Shown: piece after piece, positions 1-6,823 of the stretch | How positions within the stretch are numbered: position 1 is the stretch's first letter | How the letters are laid out: every line of letters begins with the position of its first letter | Source of the DNA: Deltaproteobacteria bacterium | Lineage (GTDB): Bacteria > Desulfobacterota > Desulfobacteria > Desulfobacterales > Desulfobacteraceae | NCBI GenBank assembly: GCA_027858995.1 | Contig: JAQIBP010000028.1 | Coordinates: 1-42,847, forward strand | DNA: 42,847 nucleotides | Direction: 5' to 3' | Position numbers and translations under genes: made by a program | Notes under the pieces: generated by a model | What the model was told of the DNA's origin: nothing | What the model saw: the letters and a program-made list of their open reading frames with translations, nothing else | The model's database searches: none

Positions 1-99
1 AAAATTATTGTATGTTAAAAATTGAAGATAGTTATAAAAAATTACCATCCCGTCGGTAAGATTACTCGTGAGGCAAAAAACCAGGGACGGTATGATTTA

Positions 100-480
100 T
101 TAATGAGGCAATACGCAGGGAAAAAATAATTGTCGTTGATCAGTGTGTCTGACCATTTTAACTTTTACAGTGTCAAGATCATTAATCTTACAGCTTATAG
201 AGGTTGTATCGACTTCAATTTTTTTGACAACTTTTCTTTTGTTTGGACGTATAATTTTAGGGGAAGGATAATCAAGCAGACCTTTTCTATGCAGAGTCAA
301 AAGCAGTTCTCTGCATGCCATGTCTTTAAGTCTGCCACTGGGCTGAATCCAGTTCCATTTCTGGCAAAGAACCCTGGAAATATGAGTTCTGCCTCTATCC
401 CATTGTTTGTGAACAACGACTTGAATAAACTTCAAATCCTGATCAGTAATTTTTCTGTTTCTGATGATGAGAGGTTCCAT
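100..480 (-). pseudogene. DUF4338 (DruA-like, transposon-associated) N-terminal fragment
   Basis: A 126-residue reading frame resembles the N-terminus of the DUF4338/DruA-like family, which is carried by many insertion sequences: it has the early segment with GRTHISRVLC, then QPSGRLKDMACRELL, and VRHTDQRQLFF near its end. Family members are normally around 300 residues and continue into a YHYLGY-type motif; here the frame stops right before that point and I do not see the motif in the remaining 99 bases. The gene is therefore probably a truncated relic. No good ribosome-binding site precedes the ATG. A plus-strand frame over the same bases has no recognisable domain. Family assignment is from recalled motifs and is moderately sure. 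Confidence 0.5.
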
Positions 481-582
481 AAATGATTGTATATCAGATA
501 AAGAAAAATGACGCCAGCTTTTTTTAAAAAAAATGGAAAAATATTTTTACAGGCAAATTTATGGCTGTTTTTGGAGGAGAAA

Positions 583-657
583 ATGAAGAACTTATGGGTT
601 GAAATGAAAAAACGTGGGTTGAAAATGGTTGATTTTATGCTAATCTTGGAGTACTAA
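583..657 (+). CDS. possible 24-residue small ORF with strong SD
   Basis: In the otherwise empty stretch 487-697, a GGAGGAG ribosome-binding site (573-579) sits a few bases before an ATG that opens a 24-codon frame (MKNLWVEMKKRGLKMVDFML...). It is basic at first and hydrophobic at the end, and I recognise no family. It may be a true small protein or the broken start of a gene lost when the neighbouring transposon relic decayed. The rest of 487-697 holds nothing I can name. Confidence 0.25.
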   Translation: MKNLWVEMKKRGLKMVDFMLILEY

Positions 658-697
658 ACATCCTCATTGGGAGAAATAGTCCAATCTTCCGTGGCAG

Positions 698-1465
698 TTA
701 TTGAGGTATTACATCAATGGCATCTTGAATATGGTTGATAAAGATATCAATGATATCTTTACTAAACCCCAATCCTTTTTTTTCAATTTTAACAAAGATA
801 TTTTTTTCATTAAAAGCTTTTTCCCAGGAATCTTTATCTCCTGTTAAATCTTTTTCAAGATGCATTCCTGCCACAAGCATCAACGGTATTAACATAGCCT
901 GTTTAACACCTGTTTGAACAATTTTCTCAATAAACTGCTTTCTGGAGGGTTCTTTTTCAATTGTATCGACATGGATATCAGGACCATAATCTTGTTTTAA
1001 AATATTTTCCAAAGCTGGATATGAGCTCCATGCCGGGTGATCAGTTCCATGCCCCACAAGTATAACAGCTTCATTCTGCTGTAGATATTCGCTTATGGAC
1101 AGAGCAGAACCAACTGCTTTATAATCACTGTAGGAAGTGAGAAGAGGCAAACCAATAGTGGTACGTATTTTACACTTTTTAACTTCATCAACAAGTCTGT
1201 AAAATTCATGACCGCAGACAAGATGCATGGACTGAACAACAGCCCATTTATGACCTTTATCATACAACTCTTTTAATATAGTGTCAGGATGTCTGATACT
1301 GAGATTGGATTTTTTTTTTAATTTATCTCTGACAATCCTTGAGGTATAGGCCCACATTACCTCATGGTCAGCAAATCTTCTCTTTATAATGGTATCTATG
1401 AAAGAGTAGGTTTCAAGAGCCTTTGAGGCTGTACCAAATGCTGTTAAAACAATGGGAGGCTTCAT
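698..1465 (-). CDS. cbiK: anaerobic sirohydrochlorin cobaltochelatase CbiK
   Basis: Inserts Co2+ into sirohydrochlorin early in the oxygen-independent cobalamin route; the same fold can also load iron for siroheme. The 255-residue protein matches CbiK length and starts with the typical PIVLTAFGT strand. The metal-binding histidines are visible as VGHGTDHP (His139) and AGMHLEKDL (His202), the positions expected from the Salmonella and Desulfovibrio enzymes. There is no signal peptide, so it is the cytoplasmic form rather than the periplasmic one known in Desulfovibrio. Its start overlaps the stop of the upstream carboxymuconolactone-decarboxylase-family gene by four bases (ATGA), so the two are probably translated together. 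Corrinoid supply fits an anaerobe using B12-dependent pathways. Confidence 0.88.
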   Translation of the reverse strand: MKPPIVLTAFGTASKALETYSFIDTIIKRRFADHEVMWAYTSRIVRDKLKKKSNLSIRHPDTILKELYDKGHKWAVVQSMHLVCGHEFYRLVDEVKKCKIRTTIGLPLLTSYSDYKAVGSALSISEYLQQNEAVILVGHGTDHPAWSSYPALENILKQDYGPDIHVDTIEKEPSRKQFIEKIVQTGVKQAMLIPLMLVAGMHLEKDLTGDKDSWEKAFNEKNIFVKIEKKGLGFSKDIIDIFINHIQDAIDVIPQ

Positions 1466-1845
1466 TCCCCACGCTCTTCAAGGACATCCTTGAGGGTTGA
1501 AAGGGCTGTATTGGCAGCTGGAACACCACCATAGATACTGGTCTGAAAAATCACTTCTGCAACTTCTTCTTTTGTACAGCCCACATTCAAGGCAGCGTGG
1601 ATATGCAGTTTGAGTTCTTCCGGCTTTGAGAGAACTGTCAGCGCTGCAACTGTAACAAGCTGCCTTGTTGGATGGGGAATTTTCTCTCTGGCATACATCT
1701 GGCCTGTAATATACAGGGACATATCCTTTGCAAGGCCCTTGTCAAAATATTTCCACAGATTATAGGGCTTATCCTCATCTTTTACAGTGGAAAAATAGAG
1801 TTTTGCAGTCTCACCTGTTTTTTTTGCAATCTCTTTCTGGTCCAT
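1462..1845 (-). CDS. carboxymuconolactone decarboxylase family protein
   Basis: A 127-residue small helical protein of the CMD/AhpD superfamily. The HIHAALNVGCTKEEVAEVI and YGGVPAANTAL segments are the family core. It has one cysteine there rather than the CxxC of AhpD peroxidase partners, so a thiol-peroxidase role is unlikely. The start is taken at MDQKE because GGAG lies about six bases upstream; a longer frame to 1923 would begin inside the upstream inverted repeat and adds residues unlike the family. It overlaps cbiK by four bases. The actual substrate cannot be read from the sequence; the pairing with cbiK is unusual. Confidence 0.75.
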   Translation of the reverse strand: MDQKEIAKKTGETAKLYFSTVKDEDKPYNLWKYFDKGLAKDMSLYITGQMYAREKIPHPTRQLVTVAALTVLSKPEELKLHIHAALNVGCTKEEVAEVIFQTSIYGGVPAANTALSTLKDVLEERGE

Positions 1846-1859
1846 ATTATCTCCAGTTT

Positions 1860-1950
1860 TGAGATGTGAGTAGTGAGTTTTGAGGGATGAGTGACAGGAA
1901 ATAACAATTGCCTCCCATTTCACACCTCATACCTCATTACTCACATCTCA
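1860..1950. repeat. nested imperfect inverted repeat, REP-like
   Basis: Outer arms 1861-1877 (GAGATGTGAGTAGTGAG) and 1933-1949 pair over 17 bases with one G:T-type mismatch, and inner arms TGAGG (1881-1885) and CCTCA (1925-1929) also pair. The right side carries several CTCAT words. It fills the gap between the glutaryl-CoA dehydrogenase gene and the next gene in the same direction. It could be a mobile intergenic repeat or an mRNA hairpin separating the two genes. Confidence 0.65.
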
Positions 1951-1958
1951 TATCTCAT

Positions 1959-3122
1959 TTACCTGTTTGCTTTTCTAAATCCTAGCTGGTCCAGAGCAAT
2001 GATCCATTTACAGATATTAGCAGAACCTTCAACCATTGAATAGGTTGGAGCATCACGATAGTATCTGGCAACTGGGTATTCTGTGGAGTATCCGTAAGCA
2101 CCCATGATTCTCATGGCATAATTGGAAGCTTTAGTTGCAATTTCACCGGCAAGATATTTTGCCAGAGCAACATCAAGACCATTGTTGAGTTTGCCGTCAT
2201 CTTTAGCGCATGCTGCTTTGTAAGTAACAAGCCTTGCAGCTTCAATTTCAGCTGCCATCTGGGCAATCATATCTTGATTCATCTGGAATTCACCTATTTT
2301 CTTGCCAAACTGCTTTCTCTCATTGCAGTATTTGGTGGCAACATCAAGACACGCCTGGGCAAGACCGACACCACCAGCAGCAGCAGATAATCTTGTCTGG
2401 TTCAAGGAAGAAAAAACTATTTTTGCTCCATCACCTGGTTTACCAAGAATATTCTCTTTAGGAATTTTAACATTATCAAGAAATACCTCACCTGTTGGTG
2501 AAGAGTGAGATCCGAGTTTATCAAGTCCAGAAGTTTTAATGCCGTCAAAATTTTTTGGTTCAATAACAAAGGCTGAAAGCCCCTTGGAACCAGCATCTTT
2601 ATCAGTATAAGCATAATGAATAAGAACATCTGCATAACTGGCGTTGGAAATCCAGGTTTTTGAACCATTTAAAAGCCAGTGATCGCCCTTGTCTTCAGCA
2701 GTAGAAACCATTGCCATGACATCTGAGCCTGCATCAGCTTCTGTAATACCAAAACCACCGATATATTCTGCAGTACAAAGTTTTTCTATATATTTCTTTT
2801 TAGCCTCTTCAGTACCATATCGAAATATTGTATAGGCGCATCCAAGAACCTGCATATTGACCTGCACTCTTAATGAAGAAGAGACTCTTGCAAGTTCTTC
2901 AGTGATGATCATGGCAGCCATGAATCCCATGTCTTCTCCACCGTACTCTTCCGGGATAACAGTACCGAAAAACCCCATTTCTCCAAGAGGTCTCATAACT
3001 TCATCAATGGGTAGATAATGCTTTTCATCCCACTCATCTACATAGGGTTCTATCTCTTTTTTCGCAAAATTTCTAATCTCTTTCTGGAGCATTTTAAGCT
3101 CGGTTGACAGTTTAAAATCCAT
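1959..3122 (-). CDS. gcdH: glutaryl-CoA dehydrogenase, probably non-decarboxylating
   Basis: FAD-dependent acyl-CoA dehydrogenase of 387 residues. From memory it is close along its length to the structurally studied Desulfococcus multivorans glutaryl-CoA dehydrogenase, which forms glutaconyl-CoA without decarboxylating it: the N-terminus MDFKLSTELKMLQKE, GFFGTVIPEEYGGE, GITEADAGSDVMAM, ALDQLGFRKANR at the end. The catalytic base is Glu365 in PTYSMVEGSANI. Electrons would pass to ETF. The neighbours support the assignment: a biotin carrier and the carboxyltransferase subunit of glutaconyl-CoA decarboxylase lie just to the right, so decarboxylation is a separate step. This is the lower part of anaerobic benzoyl-CoA, glutarate or lysine-type degradation. 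The substrate call rests on resemblance and context. Confidence 0.85.
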   Translation of the reverse strand: MDFKLSTELKMLQKEIRNFAKKEIEPYVDEWDEKHYLPIDEVMRPLGEMGFFGTVIPEEYGGEDMGFMAAMIITEELARVSSSLRVQVNMQVLGCAYTIFRYGTEEAKKKYIEKLCTAEYIGGFGITEADAGSDVMAMVSTAEDKGDHWLLNGSKTWISNASYADVLIHYAYTDKDAGSKGLSAFVIEPKNFDGIKTSGLDKLGSHSSPTGEVFLDNVKIPKENILGKPGDGAKIVFSSLNQTRLSAAAGGVGLAQACLDVATKYCNERKQFGKKIGEFQMNQDMIAQMAAEIEAARLVTYKAACAKDDGKLNNGLDVALAKYLAGEIATKASNYAMRIMGAYGYSTEYPVARYYRDAPTYSMVEGSANICKWIIALDQLGFRKANR

Positions 3123-3546
3123 TGTTCCTCCTGCAATATTAATTTTTTTATACTCTTGAGCAAATATATATTTGAAAATTATTTTTCAGCACAATTCAAC
3201 ATATTATAATACAATTTGCAAGATAATCCTCTGATTCCAATATAGTTGACATATAAACTAAACCAAAGCCAAAATGTCAAGTAAAAAGTTAAAATATAGC
3301 TAAAAAATAGCTTGACAAAAGGGGGGATTTATTTAATCTTAAATGGAATTAATGCTTAATTTTACTATATGAAACGAGGCCATTGAATAATGGTTCCCTC
3401 AAAGTAATAGTAAATAGATTTTAAGTTAAGAGTAAGCTAATTGAATAAAGGATTTTTATAAAAAAGAGAATGAAAAACTTTATATCATGCAGAGAACTAT
3501 AGTTAGAAATGTCCTCTGCCGATACAAAATTTAAAGGTATTGATGG
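3123..3546. other. AT-rich intergenic region, weak promoter signals
   Basis: No coding frame is credible in these 424 bases. On the minus strand an exact TTGACA (complement at 3275-3280) lies about 19 bases before TATATG, a poor candidate promoter for the dehydrogenase gene. A TTGACA also occurs on the plus strand near 3311 without a good -10. The upstream biotin-carrier gene reads in the same direction as the dehydrogenase, so read-through is also possible. Confidence 0.3.
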
Positions 3547-3762
3547 TTATTCAATAATGAGAAGAACCTGTTTGGTGGCAACTTTATCATCCACGCTGAC
3601 CTGGACATCTTTTACCTTACCGGCAGCTGTTGAAACTATGGGATTTTCCATTTTCATGGCTTCAAGGACGAGAAGCTCCTGGCCTTCGATAACATCATCG
3701 CCTGGTTTTACATGTACCTGGAAAATTGTTCCAGGCATGGGGGCTAAAATTTCTGTGTTCAT
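3547..3762 (-). CDS. gcdC: biotin carrier subunit of glutaconyl-CoA decarboxylase
   Basis: A 71-residue biotinyl domain with the biotin-accepting lysine (Lys37) in EAMKMEN and the usual opening ILAPMPGTIFQVHVKPGD. It carries CO2 from glutaconyl-CoA between the carboxyltransferase and the membrane decarboxylase. It lacks the Ala/Pro-rich linker typical of GcdC from fermenters, so it is a bare domain. The start is set at MNTEIL: the AGGAG site at 3769-3773 is six bases from this ATG but directly abuts an earlier in-frame ATG at 3768. It diverges from gcdA across a 208-base gap holding an exact minus-strand TATAAT (3780-3785). It could serve another biotin enzyme, but the position next to gcdA argues for this one. 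Confidence 0.82.
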   Translation of the reverse strand: MNTEILAPMPGTIFQVHVKPGDDVIEGQELLVLEAMKMENPIVSTAAGKVKDVQVSVDDKVATKQVLLIIE

Positions 3763-3884
3763 TTTCATCTCCTTTATTTATTATATATTTAATTTTTTCT
3801 TGTTAGAAAAAGCTTTTTTCAACAACAAGACAAGCTGGATCTATATTTAAAGAAAGAAATATTTAAAGTCAAGTGGATTTATGT

Positions 3885-3914
3885 TTGATAATTAAGTGGT
3901 TATCATTCTTTATT
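3885..3914 (+). promoter_or_regulatory. candidate sigma-70 promoter for gcdA
   Basis: TTGATA (3885-3890), an 18-base spacer and TTTATT (3909-3914) lie about 55 bases before the gcdA start. The spacer contains a TGATAA/TTATCA inverted repeat with an eight-base gap, possibly an operator. The match is moderate and unproven. Confidence 0.3.
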
Positions 3915-3970
3915 TAAAGTGATACTGAGTGTAAAAAAAACAATAATTTATAGTTTCAGGAGTAAAAAAA

Positions 3971-5704
3971 ATGAGACAATACTTTGAAAAAATGACTGAA
4001 TTTGGTGCTGAGCTTAACAAGGGACAGATTTTAAGTTCAGAAAACAATGTAAAAGCTATCAATGAAGTTGAGGCTGGAATTGATGAAGAGGTAGAAAAGG
4101 TAAAAAATGCCGGCATGCCAACGGAAAAAATTAATTCAAGGGGTGTGATGACTGTTTGGCAGCGCCTTGAATACCTTGTTGATCCAGGCACTTGGAATCC
4201 TCTTCATACCCTTTTCAACCCTGAAGATAATGTTGAAGGTACAACCAATGTCATTGACGGCCTTGCAAAAATTTCCGGTAAATGGTGTGTTGTTGCAGGA
4301 TTTGACAACAAGGTTATGGCAGGAGCATGGCTGCCAGGGCAGCCTGAAAATATTTTGCGGGCAACCAATCTTTCAAAACGGTTGAATATCCCTCTTGTAT
4401 GGCTTGTCAACTGCAGCGGCGTAAAACTGACTGAGCAAGAAAAATTTTATGCCAATAGAAGGGGAAGCGGTACAACTTTTTACCGCCATGCAGAGCTTGA
4501 GCAGATGGGAATTCCTATTCTTGCCGGGATTTATGGAACAAATCCTGCCGGTGGCGGATACCAGGGAATCAGCCCGACTATTTTGTTTGCCCATAAAAAC
4601 TGCAATATTGCAGTTGGCGGGGGCGGTATTCTAAGCGGCATGTCTCCAAAGGGTTTCTTTGATGTTGAAGGAGCAGAAGCTCTTATTTCTGCTGCAAAAG
4701 AGTATAAGGCAAAACCTCCAGGATCAGTTGAAATCCACCATGATGAAACCGGTTTTTTCAGATATGTTTATGAAGAAGAAGAAGGAGTGCTTGACGGGCT
4801 TAAAGATTACATGAAGGATATGCCTGCCTATAATCCTAAATTTTTCAGGGTTGCAGAGCCAAAAGATCCAAGATTCCCAATAGAAGATCTTTACCGCATC
4901 ATACCCCATAACCAGAAACAGATTTATAACTTCAAGGAAATCATAGCCCGCCTTGTTGATGCCAGCGAACATGAAGAATTCAGGCCTGATTACGGCCCTG
5001 AAATTTATACAGGTCTTGTAAAAATGGATGGATATCTTGTGGGCATAATAGGTAACAATCAGGGTTGGCTTGGAGAAGATTATCCTGAATATGCAGACTA
5101 CGGCGGAATCGGCGGCAAGCTTTACCGCCAGGGTCTGATCAAGATGAATGAATTTGTAACCCTTTGCGGTCGTGACAGAATTCCTCTGATCTGGTTCCAG
5201 GATACTTCAGGTATTGACGTCGGAGATATTGCTGAAAAAGCAGAGCTGCTTGGTCTTGGACAATCTTTGATTTATTCTATCCAGCAGACAGATGTACCAA
5301 TGACACTTGTAACCTTGAGAAAGGGAACTGCTGCAGCTCATTATGTAATGGGAGGACCTACTGCAAACCGTCATAATGCTTTTACCATTGGTCTTGGTAC
5401 AACTGAAATCTATGTTATGCATGGTGAAACAGCTGCAGCTGCATCATATTCAAGAAGGCTTGTAAAAGAGAAAGCTGCAGGTCGTCCCCTTGAACCGATT
5501 GTTGATAAAATGAATCAGCTTGCCCAGGAATACCATGATAATTCAAGACCTGCATATTGTGCAAAATATGGTATGGTGGATGAAGTTGTTAAAATGAATT
5601 CCCTGCGTGATTATCTTAAAGCTTTTGCAGGTGCATCATATCAGAATCCAAAATCAATCTGTCCGCAGCATCATTTGATTACCCCAAGAATCATAAGAGG
5701 GTAA
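3971..5704 (+). CDS. gcdA: glutaconyl-CoA decarboxylase alpha (carboxyltransferase) subunit
   Basis: A 577-residue biotin-dependent carboxyltransferase (crotonase-type tandem folds) that moves the carboxyl group of glutaconyl-CoA onto biotin, giving crotonyl-CoA. It follows the Acidaminococcus GcdA (about 587 residues) closely from memory: KWCVVAGFDNKVMAGAW, GIYGTNPAGGGYQGISPT, GIGGKLYRQGLIKMNEFVTLC, AELLGLGQSLIYSIQ, RKGTAAAHYVMGGP, QNPKSICPQHH near the end. An AGGAG site precedes the ATG. In the full complex a membrane GcdB subunit couples decarboxylation to Na+ export; no GcdB or GcdD is in this window, so they must be elsewhere. It sits between the biotin carrier and a crotonase, and opposite glutaryl-CoA dehydrogenase. 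Confidence 0.9.
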   Translation: MRQYFEKMTEFGAELNKGQILSSENNVKAINEVEAGIDEEVEKVKNAGMPTEKINSRGVMTVWQRLEYLVDPGTWNPLHTLFNPEDNVEGTTNVIDGLAKISGKWCVVAGFDNKVMAGAWLPGQPENILRATNLSKRLNIPLVWLVNCSGVKLTEQEKFYANRRGSGTTFYRHAELEQMGIPILAGIYGTNPAGGGYQGISPTILFAHKNCNIAVGGGGILSGMSPKGFFDVEGAEALISAAKEYKAKPPGSVEIHHDETGFFRYVYEEEEGVLDGLKDYMKDMPAYNPKFFRVAEPKDPRFPIEDLYRIIPHNQKQIYNFKEIIARLVDASEHEEFRPDYGPEIYTGLVKMDGYLVGIIGNNQGWLGEDYPEYADYGGIGGKLYRQGLIKMNEFVTLCGRDRIPLIWFQDTSGIDVGDIAEKAELLGLGQSLIYSIQQTDVPMTLVTLRKGTAAAHYVMGGPTANRHNAFTIGLGTTEIYVMHGETAAAASYSRRLVKEKAAGRPLEPIVDKMNQLAQEYHDNSRPAYCAKYGMVDEVVKMNSLRDYLKAFAGASYQNPKSICPQHHLITPRIIRG

Positions 5705-5713
5705 TTTTAAGTG

Positions 5714-5799
5714 TTGAATTATGAATTAAGGAATTTTACCCTTTTGATAACCTGAATGGGTATTTCCCTTAATTCAAAACTAAAAATTAATAATTTCAA
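5714..5799. repeat. AT-rich nested inverted repeat
   Basis: TTGAATTAT (5714-5722) pairs with ATAATTTCAA (5790-5799, one bulge), and GAATTAAGGAA (5723-5733) with TTCCCTTAATTC (5764-5775, one bulge); ACCC and GGGT pair further in. It fills the gap between gcdA and the hydratase gene. The architecture resembles the repeat at 1860-1950 though the words differ. It may be a mobile intergenic repeat or an mRNA stem. Confidence 0.55.
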
Positions 5800-5811
5800 A
5801 AAGGGGTTAAA

Positions 5812-6576
5812 ATGGCAGAATTTATAAAAATTGAAAATGACGGTCAGGTTGTAAAAATTACTCTTGACAGGCCAAAACATAATGTTCTCGACATTCCCAT
5901 GATGAATGAACTCAATGCTGAACTTGAAAAAATTGCTGTAGATGATGAGCTTAAATGTGTAGTCCTTACAGGCGAGGGCAGAAGCTTTTGTGCAGGAGTT
6001 GAAGTAGGAGATCATAAACCAGACCAGGTAGATGAGATGGTCGCAGTTTTTAACAGGATTTTTGAACTTATCAACATGATTGATATCCCTGTTATTGCTG
6101 CTGTTAGCGGTGCATGTTTTGGTGGAGGCATGGAAGTTGCCATTGCATGTGATATTGTAATTGCTTCGGAAAAAGCAATATTTGGCCAGCCGGAAATCAA
6201 ACTTGGATTTTTCCCTCCATACGCTGCAATCAGACTTCCTGAACTTGTTGGGCCTGCAAAAACCATTGAGATCCTGACCACAGGTCAGAATTATTCAGCA
6301 CAGGCTTCCAAAGATCTTGGATTTGTAACCCGGGTAGCATCTGTTGATGATTTTGAAGAAGTTGTACAAAAACAGGTAAAACAAATCACCATGGCAAGCC
6401 CTTTGATTATTAGACTTAATAAACGGGCTGTAAAAAGACATATTGGCACCAGCTTTGCTCAGGGTGCTGATCAGGTCTCTGACTACTTTCTCAATACATT
6501 GATGAAAACAGAAGATACCCTTGAAGGTATTGCAAGTTTTGAGGAGAAAAGAAGACCTGACTGGAAGAATAAATAA
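5812..6576 (+). CDS. enoyl-CoA hydratase/isomerase family, possibly dienoyl-CoA hydratase
   Basis: A 254-residue crotonase-fold protein. Both acid/base glutamates are kept: Glu108 in GACFGGGMEVA and Glu128 in FGQPEIKLG. The oxyanion-hole region SFCAGVEVGDHKP and the GFFPP loop after the second Glu differ from classic crotonase (which has GTIPGAGG) and recall cyclohexa-1,5-diene-1-carbonyl-CoA hydratases of anaerobic benzoyl-CoA degradation (Dch/BamR). Following gcdA in the same direction after 107 bases, it could instead hydrate the crotonyl-CoA made by decarboxylation. Family membership is certain; which of the two substrates is used is open. Confidence 0.8.
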   Translation: MAEFIKIENDGQVVKITLDRPKHNVLDIPMMNELNAELEKIAVDDELKCVVLTGEGRSFCAGVEVGDHKPDQVDEMVAVFNRIFELINMIDIPVIAAVSGACFGGGMEVAIACDIVIASEKAIFGQPEIKLGFFPPYAAIRLPELVGPAKTIEILTTGQNYSAQASKDLGFVTRVASVDDFEEVVQKQVKQITMASPLIIRLNKRAVKRHIGTSFAQGADQVSDYFLNTLMKTEDTLEGIASFEEKRRPDWKNK

Positions 6577-6583
6577 GACTCTA

Positions 6584-6626
6584 AGTAACCATGACATGGG
6601 CTTCTTATTACCATGCCATGGTTACT
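6584..6626 (+). terminator. strong hairpin after hydratase gene
   Basis: Arms 6584-6599 and 6611-6626 (GTAACCATGACATGG against its complement) form a 16-bp stem with one mismatch and an 11-base loop, seven bases after the stop codon. There is no long T run, so it may stabilise the 3' end rather than act as a simple intrinsic terminator. Confidence 0.5.
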
Positions 6627-6823
6627 ATCTTCCTTAGACTGACCCAAAACAAACTGCCCCTCCGCAAGCGACGGGGTATTAAACCCGAGCTTCGCAATAA
6701 TCCAACAAAAACGTTCTAAAGTACAAACCGCAGATATTATAAAAGACTTTATAAACTCTATCTATAAAAAAGGTTCAACATACATCAATTGCATTTGCTG
6801 AAATCATTTAATATAATAAGAGT
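6627..6823. other. intergenic region with GC-rich stem-loop
   Basis: In an AT-rich gap, CCCC (6657-6660) and GGGG (6673-6676) frame an inner CGC/GCG pair with an AA loop, followed by TATTAAACCC. This resembles the hairpin-plus-TTTACCC arrangement at the end of the IS200 element at 17848-17872 and may be a relic of a transposon end. No gene is visible. A weak AT-rich -10-like stretch lies just before the next start. Confidence 0.25.

Noticed and set aside
7-99. Continuation of the DruA-like protein in another frame
   Set aside because: I could not find the expected YHYLGY-type motif in any frame of this stretch.
100-480. Druantia anti-phage defence gene
   Set aside because: DUF4338 proteins are also common in insertion sequences; this is a truncated fragment and no other Druantia gene is present.
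130-486. 118-codon plus-strand frame
   Set aside because: Lies antisense to the DUF4338-like fragment and has no recognisable domain or ribosome-binding site.
1860-1950. CRISPR-like repeat
   Set aside because: Short recurring words form one nested inverted repeat; there are no regularly spaced identical repeats with unique spacers here or elsewhere in the window.
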